The notes beneath the pieces are model-generated. The model ran no database searches, was not told the origin of the DNA, and saw nothing but the letters and a program-made list of their open reading frames with translations. The translations under genes and the position numbers were made by a program. Shown one piece after another: positions 16,797 through 25,836 of a DNA stretch of 64,000 bases (its first letter is position 1; each line of letters begins with the position of its first letter). The stretch comes from Candidatus Zixiibacteriota bacterium (GTDB lineage: Bacteria; Zixibacteria; MSB-5A5; UBA10806; 4484-95), in NCBI GenBank assembly GCA_024231855.1, contig JAAEQD010000246.1:33008-97007 (forward strand). Direction: 5' to 3'.

Positions 16797-17330
16797 TTAT
16801 TTAATATAGCCTTTTAAAATTATTACCAATCCGATTATAATCAACGCCAGTGGCCAGAGGAAAAATCCCCCGCCGGCGATTACGAACAATACTATTGATA
16901 CGGTTCCGATGATTTTTATAGCGGTCTGTAAATCCGATCTGGCGCGATCCGGCTCACTTGGTCCGAATTTATACATGGCAAGCAACGATATAGGTACGCC
17001 AAGTATAAAAGTCGGCCACATGAAACGCATATTATGCCAACCGAATAAATTCATTGACAAAAACAGCAAACCCAGTACGATTAAATAGGTTCCGGGAAAA
17101 AGGAGCCCTTCATAACCGATCGGTTTTTCCGACCGGGCATAATAAGCGGCATAGAAAATCAAACCGCCAACTACCAGAAAGAACGGCCAGAAATCGCTGA
17201 TAAACCATTGCCCCAGCAATCTCGAGAACAGGAAGATAGCCCCTAAAATAATCAATAGAATGCCTGTAATTAGTTGGCCGGTGGCAGGCCAGCGAATTTT
17301 TTTTCTGATTTGAATGTCATGGTTGTTCAC
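16797..17330 (-). CDS. Integral membrane protein, LiaF-transmembrane/DUF5668-like
   Basis: This 177-aa protein has five or six predicted membrane helices arranged as repeated units: GILLIILGAIFLFSRL, FWPFFLVVGGLIFYAAYY, YLIVLGLLFLSMNLF, WPTFILGVPISLLAM and the C-terminal pair ending WPLALIIIGLVIILKG. Each unit resembles the LiaF-like or DUF5668 pattern (G..L..G........W......G). The start codon is GTG. There is no ribosome binding site, but a promoter is placed so that the GTG would be at or near the 5' end of the mRNA. It is convergent with birA, only 10 nt apart. Function unknown; an envelope-stress role is a family-based guess. Confidence 0.75.
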   Translation of the reverse strand: MNNHDIQIRKKIRWPATGQLITGILLIILGAIFLFSRLLGQWFISDFWPFFLVVGGLIFYAAYYARSEKPIGYEGLLFPGTYLIVLGLLFLSMNLFGWHNMRFMWPTFILGVPISLLAMYKFGPSEPDRARSDLQTAIKIIGTVSIVLFVIAGGGFFLWPLALIIIGLVIILKGYIK

Positions 17331-17336
17331 ATTGTT

Positions 17337-17365
17337 ATTATCGAATCAACCGGTTCTTCAATCAA
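17337..17365 (-). promoter_or_regulatory. Promoter of the membrane protein gene, probably leaderless
   Basis: Minus strand TTGATT (17365-17360), 17-nt spacer, GATAAT (17342-17337), then 6 nt to the GTG start at 17330. Confidence 0.55.
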
Positions 17366-17391
17366 GTGTTTTTTTCTCTAAAGAGTCAATG

Positions 17392-17420
17392 TTGACAAAG
17401 ATATAATAAGAAGTTAGAAT
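17392..17420 (+). promoter_or_regulatory. Sigma-70-like promoter of murQ
   Basis: TTGACA at 17392-17397, 17-nt spacer, TAGAAT at 17415-17420. The ~45-nt leader carries AAGGGG about 10 nt before the ATG. Confidence 0.7.
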
Positions 17421-17472
17421 ACTATGTACAAGATTGAAACGATGACTTTTTCGACGAAGGGGTAAGTAACTA

Positions 17473-18399
17473 ATGGAAAATCTCCCGTTAGAAGGTTGTG
17501 AACTGTTTGAATATTTAAAAAATTTGGTGACTGAGGCTTCGAATCCGAAAAGCCTTGATCTGGACCGTTTTACGACTACCGGGATTCTCGAGTTGATTAA
17601 TGCCGAGGATGCCACGGTTGCATTGGTAGTCCGCAAGCAGATACCTTATATTGCTCAAGCGGTTGAAATAATATATGAGGCTTTATCCGCGGGGGGACGA
17701 CTGATCTATTTAGGCGCCGGAACCTCGGGCCGGCTGGGTGTTTTGGATGCCGCCGAGTGTCCGCCCACTTTTGGTACCGATCCCGACATGATAGTCGGAT
17801 TGATCGCCGGCGGGGCGCCGACTTTGATTCGTTCCGCCGAAGGCGTCGAGGATGATGTAGATGCCGGCCAGAGAGATATTGATAAAACCGAAATTGGCGC
17901 CGGGGATGTGGCAATGGGACTAACCACATCGAATCGAACTCCTTACGTTATTTCAGGCCTTAACAGAGCCGCTGAAAGAGGAGCCAAAACTATATTATTG
18001 TGCTGCAATCCCGCCGATGATATCAACTCCGGCTACAACTTAATAATAACACCCATTGTCGGTCCTGAAGTATTGTCCGGCTCAACCCGCATGAAAGCCG
18101 CTTTAGCCGAGAAAATGGTATTAACGATGTTGACGACAACTGTCATGGTTAAGCTGGGCAAGGTTTATAAGAATATGATGGTGGATCTTCAGGCCACATC
18201 ACAAAAACTCCTGGAAAGGTCTAAACGAGTCATAATGAAATCGGTGGATTGCGACTATAAGACCGCCGGCTTGCTTCTGGATAAAGCCAAAGGCCATGTT
18301 AAAACAGCAATAGTCATGGCCAAACTTGACTGCGATTTGGAATCCGCTACTCGTCTGCTTACAGAAGTTCGGGGATTTGTCTTCAAAGCAATAAAATAG
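17473..18399 (+). CDS. murQ: N-acetylmuramic acid 6-phosphate etherase
   Basis: The 308-aa protein is of normal length for MurQ. It cleaves the D-lactyl ether of MurNAc-6-phosphate to give GlcNAc-6-phosphate in peptidoglycan recycling. The SIS domain is clear: GGRLIYLGAGTSGRLGVLDAAECPPTFG (~68-95, with the catalytic Glu in DAAE), GLIAGGAP, the segment AEGVEDD, and later VLSGSTRMKAALAEKMVLTML (phosphate-binding Ser/Thr). The C-terminal helical part resembles the UBA-like tail of the family. It is a single gene with its own promoter; no anmK or MurNAc transporter is adjacent, although an MltC-like lytic transglycosylase is 19 kb away. Confidence 0.96.
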   Translation: MENLPLEGCELFEYLKNLVTEASNPKSLDLDRFTTTGILELINAEDATVALVVRKQIPYIAQAVEIIYEALSAGGRLIYLGAGTSGRLGVLDAAECPPTFGTDPDMIVGLIAGGAPTLIRSAEGVEDDVDAGQRDIDKTEIGAGDVAMGLTTSNRTPYVISGLNRAAERGAKTILLCCNPADDINSGYNLIITPIVGPEVLSGSTRMKAALAEKMVLTMLTTTVMVKLGKVYKNMMVDLQATSQKLLERSKRVIMKSVDCDYKTAGLLLDKAKGHVKTAIVMAKLDCDLESATRLLTEVRGFVFKAIK

Positions 18400-18736
18400 C
18401 ATCGCTACTACTTAGATAGTGTTGCATTTTGAATAGTCTACGTGTTCGGCTATTAGGCGGTAAGAATTTTAGTTCACCCGCGATTATAGTTGATCTAATC
18501 CTCTATCCTGTTGACTAATAGCGTGTTGTGAAAAAATGATTTAGATCTATCGAGTCAAAAGAAAGCATTCCTAAAGCGTTAATTACAGAGACAGTCGTCC
18601 AATATTTCCGTCTATATTCTTATAAGATGAATAGGACTATAATATATTTCATTTTCATGAAGTTGGAATTCGGAATGCCGATATGTATAAGTGAAGGTAA
18701 ATATCAATTTCATGTTTAGGATGTTTTAGCGTTATT
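18400..18736 (+). other. Intergenic region, probable promoter region of the HEAT/HD-GYP pair
   Basis: No ORF of merit. A perfect TATAAT at ~18639-18644 has only a poor -35 (TATTCT) 17 nt upstream. No terminator for murQ was recognised. Confidence 0.35.
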
Positions 18737-20509
18737 ATGGAACAACAATTAGATGCACTTGAACACGAATTAGATTTAGTTGGCAGTCCATATTTCCGGG
18801 AAGCCACCGATTTATTCAATTTTCTCATGAAGGCAGTTAAGGCAAAACTGGTCTATCCTTCAAGTTCAAAACTTCCCAGCCAATTTAAAGGGGAATTGGT
18901 TAAAAAAGCCGACGCGATTTTCACCGATATTGAGACGTTAAGCTATAAAATCTCATCAAACACAATAAATTACGGCGATAAGACTGTGTATGAATCAACC
19001 AGTAGAACCGAAAACTTCGCCCATGTCCTGTTCCGTGATGGATTGATAGGCCTTGATTTCCATGAAGGCGTTAATGAGGATGAATTAGGGCGCTTGATTG
19101 ACCTATTATCAAAAATGCTGCGGACCGTATATGTCGATGATGATCTGGCCACGCTGCTCTGGGAGGAAAATTTACAGGGTATAACCTATACGCTTATTGA
19201 TGATGGTCTGGATATCGACACCGTGGAGTATTCCTCTAACATCCTTAAAAGCGATAGTGATTTCACCAACGATGATGTTCAATCGCTATATATCGATGAA
19301 GGCGAAATTACTTTTGAAGATGATGATTTCGCTGATGCCGAGCATGAGTCCGGCCTCAGCAGCCATAGCAAGGCATATGCTCAGATGCCCCAGGAAACCG
19401 GTGAATTTCTAAATCGCATTACTGAATTCTCCAATGAAGAGGAAGATCAAATCGCCGATCTTTTAGTCGAAGATGCCAAGTTCGAACATACTGAATATCT
19501 AATAACCGTGGTTTTTGAAATCCTTGGTATGGAGAAAGAAATACCGGGGTACGTTGAAACTTTGGGCTTTGTAGGTAAAGTTCGGGATAACTTTATCGGC
19601 TTGGGCAATTTCGCCGGCGCTTCTGCTCTGTTAAAGCGAATGACCGAGATGTTGGAAGTGTTAAGCAATCTCAAGAGTTCAAGAGCCCAAAAAATAGAGG
19701 GCTTTTTTCTGGATTGCGCGTCCAAAGACAAAATCGAGTCAATTACCGAAGCGGCTAATAATCTTAAAGATATTGACACCGAAGGGCTGATATCATATCT
19801 GGAGCAACTTCCTTGGGCCGCAATCGACCCGCTTTTAACTAGTTTGGGAGATCTGAAATACTTTAAATCTCGCCGTGCCGTATGCAAGGTTTTGGCTGAA
19901 ATCGGCAAGGATCAAATCGACCTGGTAGCTCGCGGTCTTGATGATGAGAGATGGTATGTCGTCCGCAATGTTGTTCAGGTATTGGGCGAAATCGGCATCC
20001 CAAGAGTAATCAACCATCTCAAGAAAACAATCCGGCACCCTGATTATCGGGTTCGTAAGGAAACGCTTAATGCCGCGGCCAGAATTACATCCTCTGAGGT
20101 TATCGATTTTATGATAATTGCGCTATCGGATCCAGATGTGAAAATCCAGTTGGGCAGTTTGGATTATTTAGCGCAAAATCATTGTGTTAGGGCTTTTCGA
20201 GCGATAGAACATATTGTAAAAGACAAGAAATTCAAAGACCGGCCGCCTGAGCAGGTTTTAAAATTCTATGAAGGCCTGGGGCTTCTTGGCCAGGATAAAG
20301 CGATGCCTTATTTGAAGCCACTAGCTACTAAACGACAGATATTTACTTCCAGTAAAGATGAGAGAATGAGAATTATCGCGATTAAGGCTCTGGGCTTGGT
20401 CAATACCGGCGAGGCTCACAAGATTTTAGTTAAGCTGACAAAAAGCAAGAATAATAAAATCGCTTCGACGGCCATGCGATCGGCAAGCCGCAAGAAGAGG
20501 ATTAGCTAA
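18737..20509 (+). CDS. HEAT-repeat protein
   Basis: The 590-aa soluble protein starts with an alpha-helical domain (~1-160) that also holds a possible small GAF/PilZ-like core (FAHVLFRDGLIGLDFHEGVN). An acidic low-complexity linker follows (~170-235, rich in Asp, Glu and Ser). The C-terminal ~250 residues are HEAT repeats of the pattern ALGDLKYFKSRRAVCKVLAEIG, DERWYVVRNVVQVLGEIG, HPDYRVRKETLNAAARI and DPDVKIQLGSLDYLAQ. Such arrays make protein-protein scaffolds. Its stop codon directly abuts the start of an HD-GYP gene, so the two are co-translated and likely form one signalling module. Function otherwise unknown. Confidence 0.85.
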   Translation: MEQQLDALEHELDLVGSPYFREATDLFNFLMKAVKAKLVYPSSSKLPSQFKGELVKKADAIFTDIETLSYKISSNTINYGDKTVYESTSRTENFAHVLFRDGLIGLDFHEGVNEDELGRLIDLLSKMLRTVYVDDDLATLLWEENLQGITYTLIDDGLDIDTVEYSSNILKSDSDFTNDDVQSLYIDEGEITFEDDDFADAEHESGLSSHSKAYAQMPQETGEFLNRITEFSNEEEDQIADLLVEDAKFEHTEYLITVVFEILGMEKEIPGYVETLGFVGKVRDNFIGLGNFAGASALLKRMTEMLEVLSNLKSSRAQKIEGFFLDCASKDKIESITEAANNLKDIDTEGLISYLEQLPWAAIDPLLTSLGDLKYFKSRRAVCKVLAEIGKDQIDLVARGLDDERWYVVRNVVQVLGEIGIPRVINHLKKTIRHPDYRVRKETLNAAARITSSEVIDFMIIALSDPDVKIQLGSLDYLAQNHCVRAFRAIEHIVKDKKFKDRPPEQVLKFYEGLGLLGQDKAMPYLKPLATKRQIFTSSKDERMRIIAIKALGLVNTGEAHKILVKLTKSKNNKIASTAMRSASRKKRIS

Positions 20510-21970
20510 ATGAACGAAATTAATAGCGAAAAACTTGCGAATAAACACGATGAAATGGAACAACGATTCACCAGACTTGGTCTGGATTTCTTGCGTTCAT
20601 TGTATTCAACATTGAAAACCGCCTCGCTCTATGAAGCCAATAACAATCGCTATATATCACAGGCCGCCAAATTCAGGCAACATGTAGCCGAAGTTTTCAC
20701 CGAAACTAAGTTAGTTTCTTTTGTCTTTAAGGATGGCTACTTCTTCCTAAATAATTTCAGAATTACCCTGGATACCTCGGATCAGGAAGCCTCGGAGTAT
20801 TATATCGAGAAATTCAAGCGTGTGAGTATAGGTGGTTTTGAAATCAGTTTCAAAGCCGATGCCCGGGAAATTGACAAATTCATATTTTGTTTCAGCCACT
20901 TTAAAGCTACCGAAGATGTCGATGAATCGCATGAACTTTTCCGGGAAAAACTGGATAATCTCGCGATTGAGAATATAATCCCGGTGAAAATTGCCGAATC
21001 CGATAAGGAATTCGACCCGGCGAAAGATAAAGAATCGAAAACCAGGGCCAGGAAGGTGTTTTTTCAGGCTATCGGCGCGGTCCAGGATATAATCAATCAA
21101 GCCAAAGCCGGGGCCACGATAAATTTGGCTAAAACCAAGCGGGTAGTGCAGAGTATGGTCGATCGAATAATCGAGGATGAACCGGCTATGATGGAACTAA
21201 CGGTTCTGCATAACTTCGATAATTATACCTATATTCATTCGGTTAACGTATGCGTATTATCATTGATAATGGGCCATCGTTTGAAGCTGGACAAGAAGCG
21301 CTTATCCGATCTGGGAGTAGGCTCTCTGTTGCATGATATCGGTAAGGTCAATTTATCTATCGATCTGCTAAACAAATCCGCTCCGTATGACGATTCGGAT
21401 TGGCTACAGATGAGAATGCATCCCGTGTATGGCGTTAAAGCAATCATTAAAACTCGTGGAACCGATCGATCGTCTGTCAGGGCTATCGGGGCCGCGTATG
21501 AACATCATATTACATATACCGGCACCGGCTACCCGCAACTTCTGCAGAAACGGACACCCTGTTTGTTTGCCCAAATCGTCTCGATCTGCGACACCTTCAA
21601 CGCTATGACCTCGGGCCGGATATATCATAAAAGGCGGATGTCGGGCGACGAAGTGATCACGAATATGGTTAATCGGTCAGATATCGATTTCAATCCGGTT
21701 CTTCTGAAGGTTTTTATCAATGTTATTGGCGTCTATCCGGTAGGCAGCGTTGTTCGATTAACCAACAATGAAGTCGCCATAGTATCCAGGACAAATCCCG
21801 AAAATCTGGAAAATCCCGAAGTTAAGGTTATTGCCGACCGTACCGGCTTGAAACCGATGGTGCAGGTGATTGATTTGTCAAAGGAAGCTACGGACGGAGT
21901 ACATATTCAAAGCGTTATCGACGGAGAGAAGTACAATATCGATCCGGCCAATTTTATCGACCTGGGATAA
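20510..21970 (+). CDS. HD-GYP domain protein, probable cyclic-di-nucleotide phosphodiesterase
   Basis: The 486-aa protein has an N-terminal ~200-residue helical domain that resembles the N-terminus of the neighbouring HEAT protein (VFKDGYFFLNNFRITLD). An HD-GYP domain follows (~230-400). Metal-binding residues are present: HSVNVC, LLHDIGK, RMHPVYG, EHH and SICDTFNAM. The signature is relaxed: the usual HHExxDGxGYP reads HHITYTGTGYP, so the Glu and Asp are replaced while GYP is kept. Typical members cut c-di-GMP or cGAMP. The immediate downstream neighbours are pilin genes, so control of pilus assembly or motility is plausible. A GAGG ribosome binding site lies inside the end of the previous gene. 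Confidence 0.88.
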   Translation: MNEINSEKLANKHDEMEQRFTRLGLDFLRSLYSTLKTASLYEANNNRYISQAAKFRQHVAEVFTETKLVSFVFKDGYFFLNNFRITLDTSDQEASEYYIEKFKRVSIGGFEISFKADAREIDKFIFCFSHFKATEDVDESHELFREKLDNLAIENIIPVKIAESDKEFDPAKDKESKTRARKVFFQAIGAVQDIINQAKAGATINLAKTKRVVQSMVDRIIEDEPAMMELTVLHNFDNYTYIHSVNVCVLSLIMGHRLKLDKKRLSDLGVGSLLHDIGKVNLSIDLLNKSAPYDDSDWLQMRMHPVYGVKAIIKTRGTDRSSVRAIGAAYEHHITYTGTGYPQLLQKRTPCLFAQIVSICDTFNAMTSGRIYHKRRMSGDEVITNMVNRSDIDFNPVLLKVFINVIGVYPVGSVVRLTNNEVAIVSRTNPENLENPEVKVIADRTGLKPMVQVIDLSKEATDGVHIQSVIDGEKYNIDPANFIDLG

Positions 21971-22173
21971 AAAATCCGATGAAAATCCACTTTGGTGAGA
22001 AATGATATTGCCCCAATGGCTATCTAGAAAGGGCTATAAAGTATGGGGGAATTCCAATATATCGATGCCATATGCCTTCACAAAAAACAACATGATTTTA
22101 TGATCACATCGTTAATGTTTTGGCGGTCAATCGGTTGCGCGCCTTTTTTATCAATCGATGTTTAATTGCGATG

Positions 22174-22190
22174 TTGGCATACAGGTTGCA
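22174..22190 (+). promoter_or_regulatory. Sigma-54-type promoter of the pilV-pilW genes
   Basis: TTGGCATACAGGTTGCA has -24 GG at 22176-22177, exactly ten bases, and -12 GC at 22188-22189; only one or two consensus positions differ from YTGGCACGNNNNTTGCW. The predicted start is near 22201, just before the AGGAAGG ribosome binding site. Confidence 0.75.
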
Positions 22191-22218
22191 TGAAAGAAAT
22201 GTCAGGAAGGTGAAAAAA

Positions 22219-22575
22219 ATGAGAAAAAAACTAATGAATAAAAAAGGCTTCACACTACTTGAAGTCCTGGTAGGAATGATAATACTGTCGGCGGGCATGC
22301 TTCTTTTATTGCCCATGATGGTAGTATCGATGCAGGCCAATGATTTCGCGCGAGGCTTTACTGAGGCTTCAATGCTTATTAAAGAGAAGATGGAAGAACT
22401 CAAAAACATGAGTATTCCCATATCGGGGGCTGATTCTGTCGGAGTAGTCAATAGAACCTGGACAGTCACCGATGCCGGTAATAATCTTAGGCGTCTGCTG
22501 GTGAATATCGACTGGATCGACAAAGAAGGCAAGGCCCGGTCAAGCAGCATGATGTCGTATATGATGGTAGATTGA
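22219..22575 (+). CDS. PilV-like type IV minor prepilin
   Basis: The 118-aa protein begins MRKKLMNKKGFTLLEVLVGM. This is a class III leader cut by prepilin peptidase after Gly, leaving Phe+1 and Glu+5, followed by a ~20-residue hydrophobic helix. The body is short and resembles the PilV/PulI minor pilin group (SMLIKEKMEELKN, VVNRTWTVTD, RRLLVNIDWIDKEGK). The start at 22219 is preferred over upstream in-frame codons because AGGAAGG lies 8 nt before it and the leader is then of normal length. The next gene follows after 14 nt. Minor pilins prime assembly at the inner membrane and sit at the pilus tip. Confidence 0.88.
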   Translation: MRKKLMNKKGFTLLEVLVGMIILSAGMLLLLPMMVVSMQANDFARGFTEASMLIKEKMEELKNMSIPISGADSVGVVNRTWTVTDAGNNLRRLLVNIDWIDKEGKARSSSMMSYMMVD

Positions 22576-22589
22576 TAGGCGGTGATAAC

Positions 22590-23405
22590 ATGAGAAACAT
22601 TAAAAACAGTAAAGGTTTTACGCTACTTGAGTTACTGATCAGCGCCGCAATCTCGATTGTTGTTGTCGGCGCGGCGCTCAGTGTTTACCTGGCCCAGCAT
22701 AAACATATGATAGTCCAGGACCAGATCTCCGACATGCAGCTAAATGTCAGGGCCGGCATGCAGGAACTTTCCACCAAGATCAGGATGGCCGGCTATAATG
22801 TGCCGACGGGATTGGACGCGATTCAAGCGTATAATACGAATCCTGACTCGATTGTGGTGATGTACGACACCGAATTACTTGAGGGTGTGACAATCAATCA
22901 CGCTATGCCTCAACCTTCAGCCGAGCTTCGCTGTGACGGCGATATATCGCCGCTTCAAGACGATCAATGGGCCTATATATATAATCCTACTACGCAATCC
23001 GGCGAATTTTTCCTGATCACTCATGTTCAGGTTGCCGCTGGCCATATACAACATAATACTATGCCACTATCTACGACGTACCCTGTGGGCAGTATTATAA
23101 TGGCGATGGAAGCTTCGAAATACTTCGTCGATGCCACTACCGATCCCGATCATCCGCGTCTGATGGTTCAGAATTTCAGCGATACACCTCAGATATATTC
23201 AGATAACATCACCGATCTTCAATTTCAATATGTGCTCTCATCCGGGGCTACCGTCGATGTGCCGCCAATGTCCAGTATGATTCGTGAGGTCGTTATCAAT
23301 ATGGATGCGCGGACAGAACGAACCGATGAAGTCCTCGATGGTGATGGATATCGGACACGAACACTACAAACCAAAGTCATGGTAAGGAACCTGGGTATCA
23401 ATTAA
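22590..23405 (+). CDS. PilW-like type IV minor prepilin
   Basis: The 271-aa protein has leader MRNIKNSKG before FTLLELLISAAISIVVVGAA, again with Glu+5. The body has the PilW/PulJ hallmarks: DMQLNVRAGMQELSTKIRMAGYN, then a beta-rich part ending with VVINMDARTERTDE. The start at 22590 follows AGGCGGTG; a TTG 18 nt earlier would overlap the previous gene. It is translated with the PilV-like gene, and a strong hairpin lies 18 nt after its stop codon. Confidence 0.88.
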   Translation: MRNIKNSKGFTLLELLISAAISIVVVGAALSVYLAQHKHMIVQDQISDMQLNVRAGMQELSTKIRMAGYNVPTGLDAIQAYNTNPDSIVVMYDTELLEGVTINHAMPQPSAELRCDGDISPLQDDQWAYIYNPTTQSGEFFLITHVQVAAGHIQHNTMPLSTTYPVGSIIMAMEASKYFVDATTDPDHPRLMVQNFSDTPQIYSDNITDLQFQYVLSSGATVDVPPMSSMIREVVINMDARTERTDEVLDGDGYRTRTLQTKVMVRNLGIN

Positions 23406-23423
23406 TCTAATAATAGTATCATC

Positions 23424-23470
23424 TGCTGATCGCGGATTTGTCGAAACACCGACGTATTCCGCGATCAGCA
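23424..23470 (+). terminator. Strong nested hairpin terminator after the pilV-pilW pair
   Basis: A perfect 13-bp stem, TGCTGATCGCGGA (23424-23436) with TCCGCGATCAGCA (23458-23470), encloses a smaller GTCG/CGAC hairpin and is followed by TTTATTTTAT. It may be complete or partial, since a small gene follows in the same direction. Confidence 0.7.
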
Positions 23471-23521
23471 TTTATTTTATATCAATGCAAAATTAAATCA
23501 GCAGAAAATAGAGGGAGAATA

Positions 23522-23716
23522 ATGCTGACTTTAGAGAAACAAACAAAGCTTCCTAAAAACGATGTACCGATTATAAATATCCCCGAACTCTGTGTCGGTC
23601 CTTTAACCGGGCCAAGCGGCGAGACTAGTAAGATTCATTGCCGCCAGAACAAACGGGGTACCGCGCATATCCATATCGGACCAAAATCAAATTCCAAATC
23701 ATTTCTTGAACTTTAA
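23522..23716 (+). CDS. 64-aa hypothetical protein inside the pilin island
   Basis: The product begins MLTLEKQTKLPKND. It is soluble and has no signal peptide. The centre reads PELCVGPLTGPSGETSKIHC and the tail is rich in Lys, His and Gly (RGTAHIHIGP). Two Cys and two His could bind metal, but no family is recognised. The ATG at 23522 follows GAGGGAGA; the longer upstream frame has no ribosome binding site. It is enclosed by two terminators (23424-23470 and 23744-23770), so it either has its own weak promoter or depends on read-through from pilV-pilW. Confidence 0.55.
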   Translation: MLTLEKQTKLPKNDVPIINIPELCVGPLTGPSGETSKIHCRQNKRGTAHIHIGPKSNSKSFLEL

Positions 23717-23743
23717 TAATTTTCGTATAACTAAGAGATTATA

Positions 23744-23770
23744 AATCCCTCAAGCTTTTGAGGGATTTTT
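23744..23770 (+). terminator. Rho-independent terminator
   Basis: AATCCCTCAA (23744-23753) pairs with TTGAGGGATT (23758-23767) around a 4-nt loop, then T5. Confidence 0.85.
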
Positions 23771-24016
23771 ATTTATATATTGTTGAATTTAGGAGCGTTT
23801 CGCCCGTAATCGGGCATATTTTTCATCTAACCGATAACGTAATAGTTTATGAGTTATTAAGTTGCGTATTTTTCCTATTGGGTTTTTCCCATACATCTTT
23901 GTCAGTTCACAATAAAACTATTACATCACTTATTAATTAGTCCGGAAATCCCGGCTGTTGTGCCACTAAACTCTTGATATTTATAGGATTAGAGAATATT
24001 GAATTCACCGGTCCGC

Positions 24017-24033
24017 TTGGCATTGTATTTGCA
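24017..24033 (+). promoter_or_regulatory. Sigma-54-type promoter of pilX-like gene 1
   Basis: TTGGCATTGTATTTGCA: GG at 24019-24020, ten bases, GC at 24031-24032. Predicted start near 24044; GGAAAGGA precedes the ATG at 24072. Confidence 0.75.
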
Positions 24034-24071
24034 CTTATGATAGAAAAATCAATAATTGGAAAGGACATAAC

Positions 24072-25808
24072 ATGGCACAAAAACTAAAAAACGAATCAGG
24101 GATTGTACTTCTGGTCTGTCTGGCAATCCTGTTCATGTTATCGTTGATAGGTATTGCCTCGATTACTACATCAAACAACGATATGCAAATTGCCGAAAAT
24201 GAAAGCCGGGCCACCGGGGCATTCTATGCCGCCGAATCGGGCCTGGAGATGGCCGCGGCCGCGATAACAACCAGTTATGAGGCATCCGGTGTCCCACCTG
24301 ATCCTTTGCCGTCGGGTTCCGCCGAAGAATTGCATTACATATACAAATACACGACAAGCGATGACGGACCGGCAGTAAATAAACAACTTAGTGATGGCTC
24401 TTATAAGGGCTTGTATGGCCTGATGAAGACGTTTACCGTAAACTCATTCGGCATCGATAATGCCAGCAACTCCGGTGTCGAGCTTCAAATGCAAGTCAGT
24501 GACGCCCTTATTCCCTTATTCCAATTCGCCGTATTTTATGAATATGATCTGGAAATCGCCAACCAGCCGATAATGACTCTTGGCGGCAGGGTTCACACTA
24601 ATGGCGATATGTACCTAAACACATGGTCGGATTTATACCTTGATTCATATGTTACGGCCGCCGGCGATATTTATCATGGCATGAAAAGCGGTTCGAACTT
24701 AAGCGCTACTTCAAATGATGTCTGGATTAAGGATGAAGATGGAAATTACCAGTCGATGAAAAACGCCGATAATTCGTTTCTGGATTCCGATGAAGATAAT
24801 TGGGTCAATGAATCACTCAATCGCTGGGATGGCCAGATTGAAGACGGTAATCATGGTATCACCGAACTTTACATGCCGGTGGTCAGCGATGGCGATCCGA
24901 CCCGCATGATCGACCCGGATAATGGCGGCAGCAATCCCAGTAGCTACGAGAATCAGGCCGGCTTGAAATTCATAGGCGGCAATGCTTATTATAAGCAGGT
25001 AAATGGAACATGGCTAAATGTCACGGGCTCATTAACAGCTAGCGGCGCTTTGAGTCTTGCCCCCGCTGGGCCTCAATTCCACGATGACCGGGAAGGCAAA
25101 GACGTGTATGCCTATGATATCAATATGGATAGATTGAACTCATCGGGCTATTTCCCGTCAAATGGCATTATTTACGCTTCATATGATTATCCAAACAACA
25201 ATTCTTATCTGGTCGGCATAAGGCTTTTGGATGGTGAGGAATTGAACGGCGATTTAACTGTGGCAACAGATCTACCTCTATATACTCATGGCGATTTTAA
25301 TACGGTAAATAAAAAGGCCGCCTCATTAATGTGCGATGCTTACACTGCTCTTTCAAACAACTGGAGTGACGGCAATAGCTGGACTGGCAACAAATGGCAT
25401 CGTCAAGCAAACGATACGGAAGTAAACGCCAGCTATATTGCCGGAAGTACCGAAACCGGCGCTTCCGGTCATACTTTTAACGGCGGCTTTAACAACCTGG
25501 CCAGATTTCTCGAAGACTGGGGCAATGAGGAATTCAAATGGAGAGGCTCGGCGGCTAATCTATGGTATTCCCGAAAGGCTGATGAAGCGTGGCGCGTACC
25601 GGGCGGCGGGTACTATACGCCACCCGATCGTAACTGGGCATTTGATGAGGACCTGCTCGATATCAATAAGCTGCCTCCGGGTACGCCGATGGTCAATATC
25701 GTCCAGCGCCTGAACTGGTCGCAGAAAATCAGCCATAACCTGGCGTATAATGATGGTGAGGAAGCGGAAAACGGCAACGGGAATGGCAACGGTAACGGCA
25801 ATAATTAA
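24072..25808 (+). CDS. PilX-like pilus protein, paralogue 1
   Basis: The 578-aa protein has a short charged leader (MAQKLKNESG) and a hydrophobic segment IVLLVCLAILFMLSLIGIAS without Glu+5, as in PilX/GspK proteins. The PilX N-domain signature is NNDMQIAENESRATGAFYAA. The remaining ~450 residues are a large secreted domain shared by all three copies: PLFQFAVFYEYDLEI, LGGRVHTNGDMYL, EDGNHGITEL, LNSSGYFPSNGIIY, GDFNTVNKKAA and DLLDINKLPPGTP. That is far longer than classical PilX (~170 aa) and recalls tip-located, ligand-presenting minor pilins. The C-terminus is a Gly-Asn repeat (ENGNGNGNGNGNN). It is a monocistronic unit with its own sigma-54 promoter and terminator. Confidence 0.87.
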   Translation: MAQKLKNESGIVLLVCLAILFMLSLIGIASITTSNNDMQIAENESRATGAFYAAESGLEMAAAAITTSYEASGVPPDPLPSGSAEELHYIYKYTTSDDGPAVNKQLSDGSYKGLYGLMKTFTVNSFGIDNASNSGVELQMQVSDALIPLFQFAVFYEYDLEIANQPIMTLGGRVHTNGDMYLNTWSDLYLDSYVTAAGDIYHGMKSGSNLSATSNDVWIKDEDGNYQSMKNADNSFLDSDEDNWVNESLNRWDGQIEDGNHGITELYMPVVSDGDPTRMIDPDNGGSNPSSYENQAGLKFIGGNAYYKQVNGTWLNVTGSLTASGALSLAPAGPQFHDDREGKDVYAYDINMDRLNSSGYFPSNGIIYASYDYPNNNSYLVGIRLLDGEELNGDLTVATDLPLYTHGDFNTVNKKAASLMCDAYTALSNNWSDGNSWTGNKWHRQANDTEVNASYIAGSTETGASGHTFNGGFNNLARFLEDWGNEEFKWRGSAANLWYSRKADEAWRVPGGGYYTPPDRNWAFDEDLLDINKLPPGTPMVNIVQRLNWSQKISHNLAYNDGEEAENGNGNGNGNGNN

Positions 25809-25836
25809 CTTTTAAATAAAAATATCCTGTCTCAAG

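Larger units (their letters stand above)
23717..24071 (+). other. Intergenic region with terminator and sigma-54 promoter
   Basis: It holds the terminator of the 64-aa gene, a small GCCCG-TAAT-CGGGC hairpin at 23802-23815 and the promoter of the first pilX-like gene. No ORF is supported. Confidence 0.5.

Noticed and set aside
23744..23770. Possible riboswitch or attenuator in the pilin island
   Set aside because: Simple stem plus T-run with no alternative pairing seen; a plain terminator is enough.
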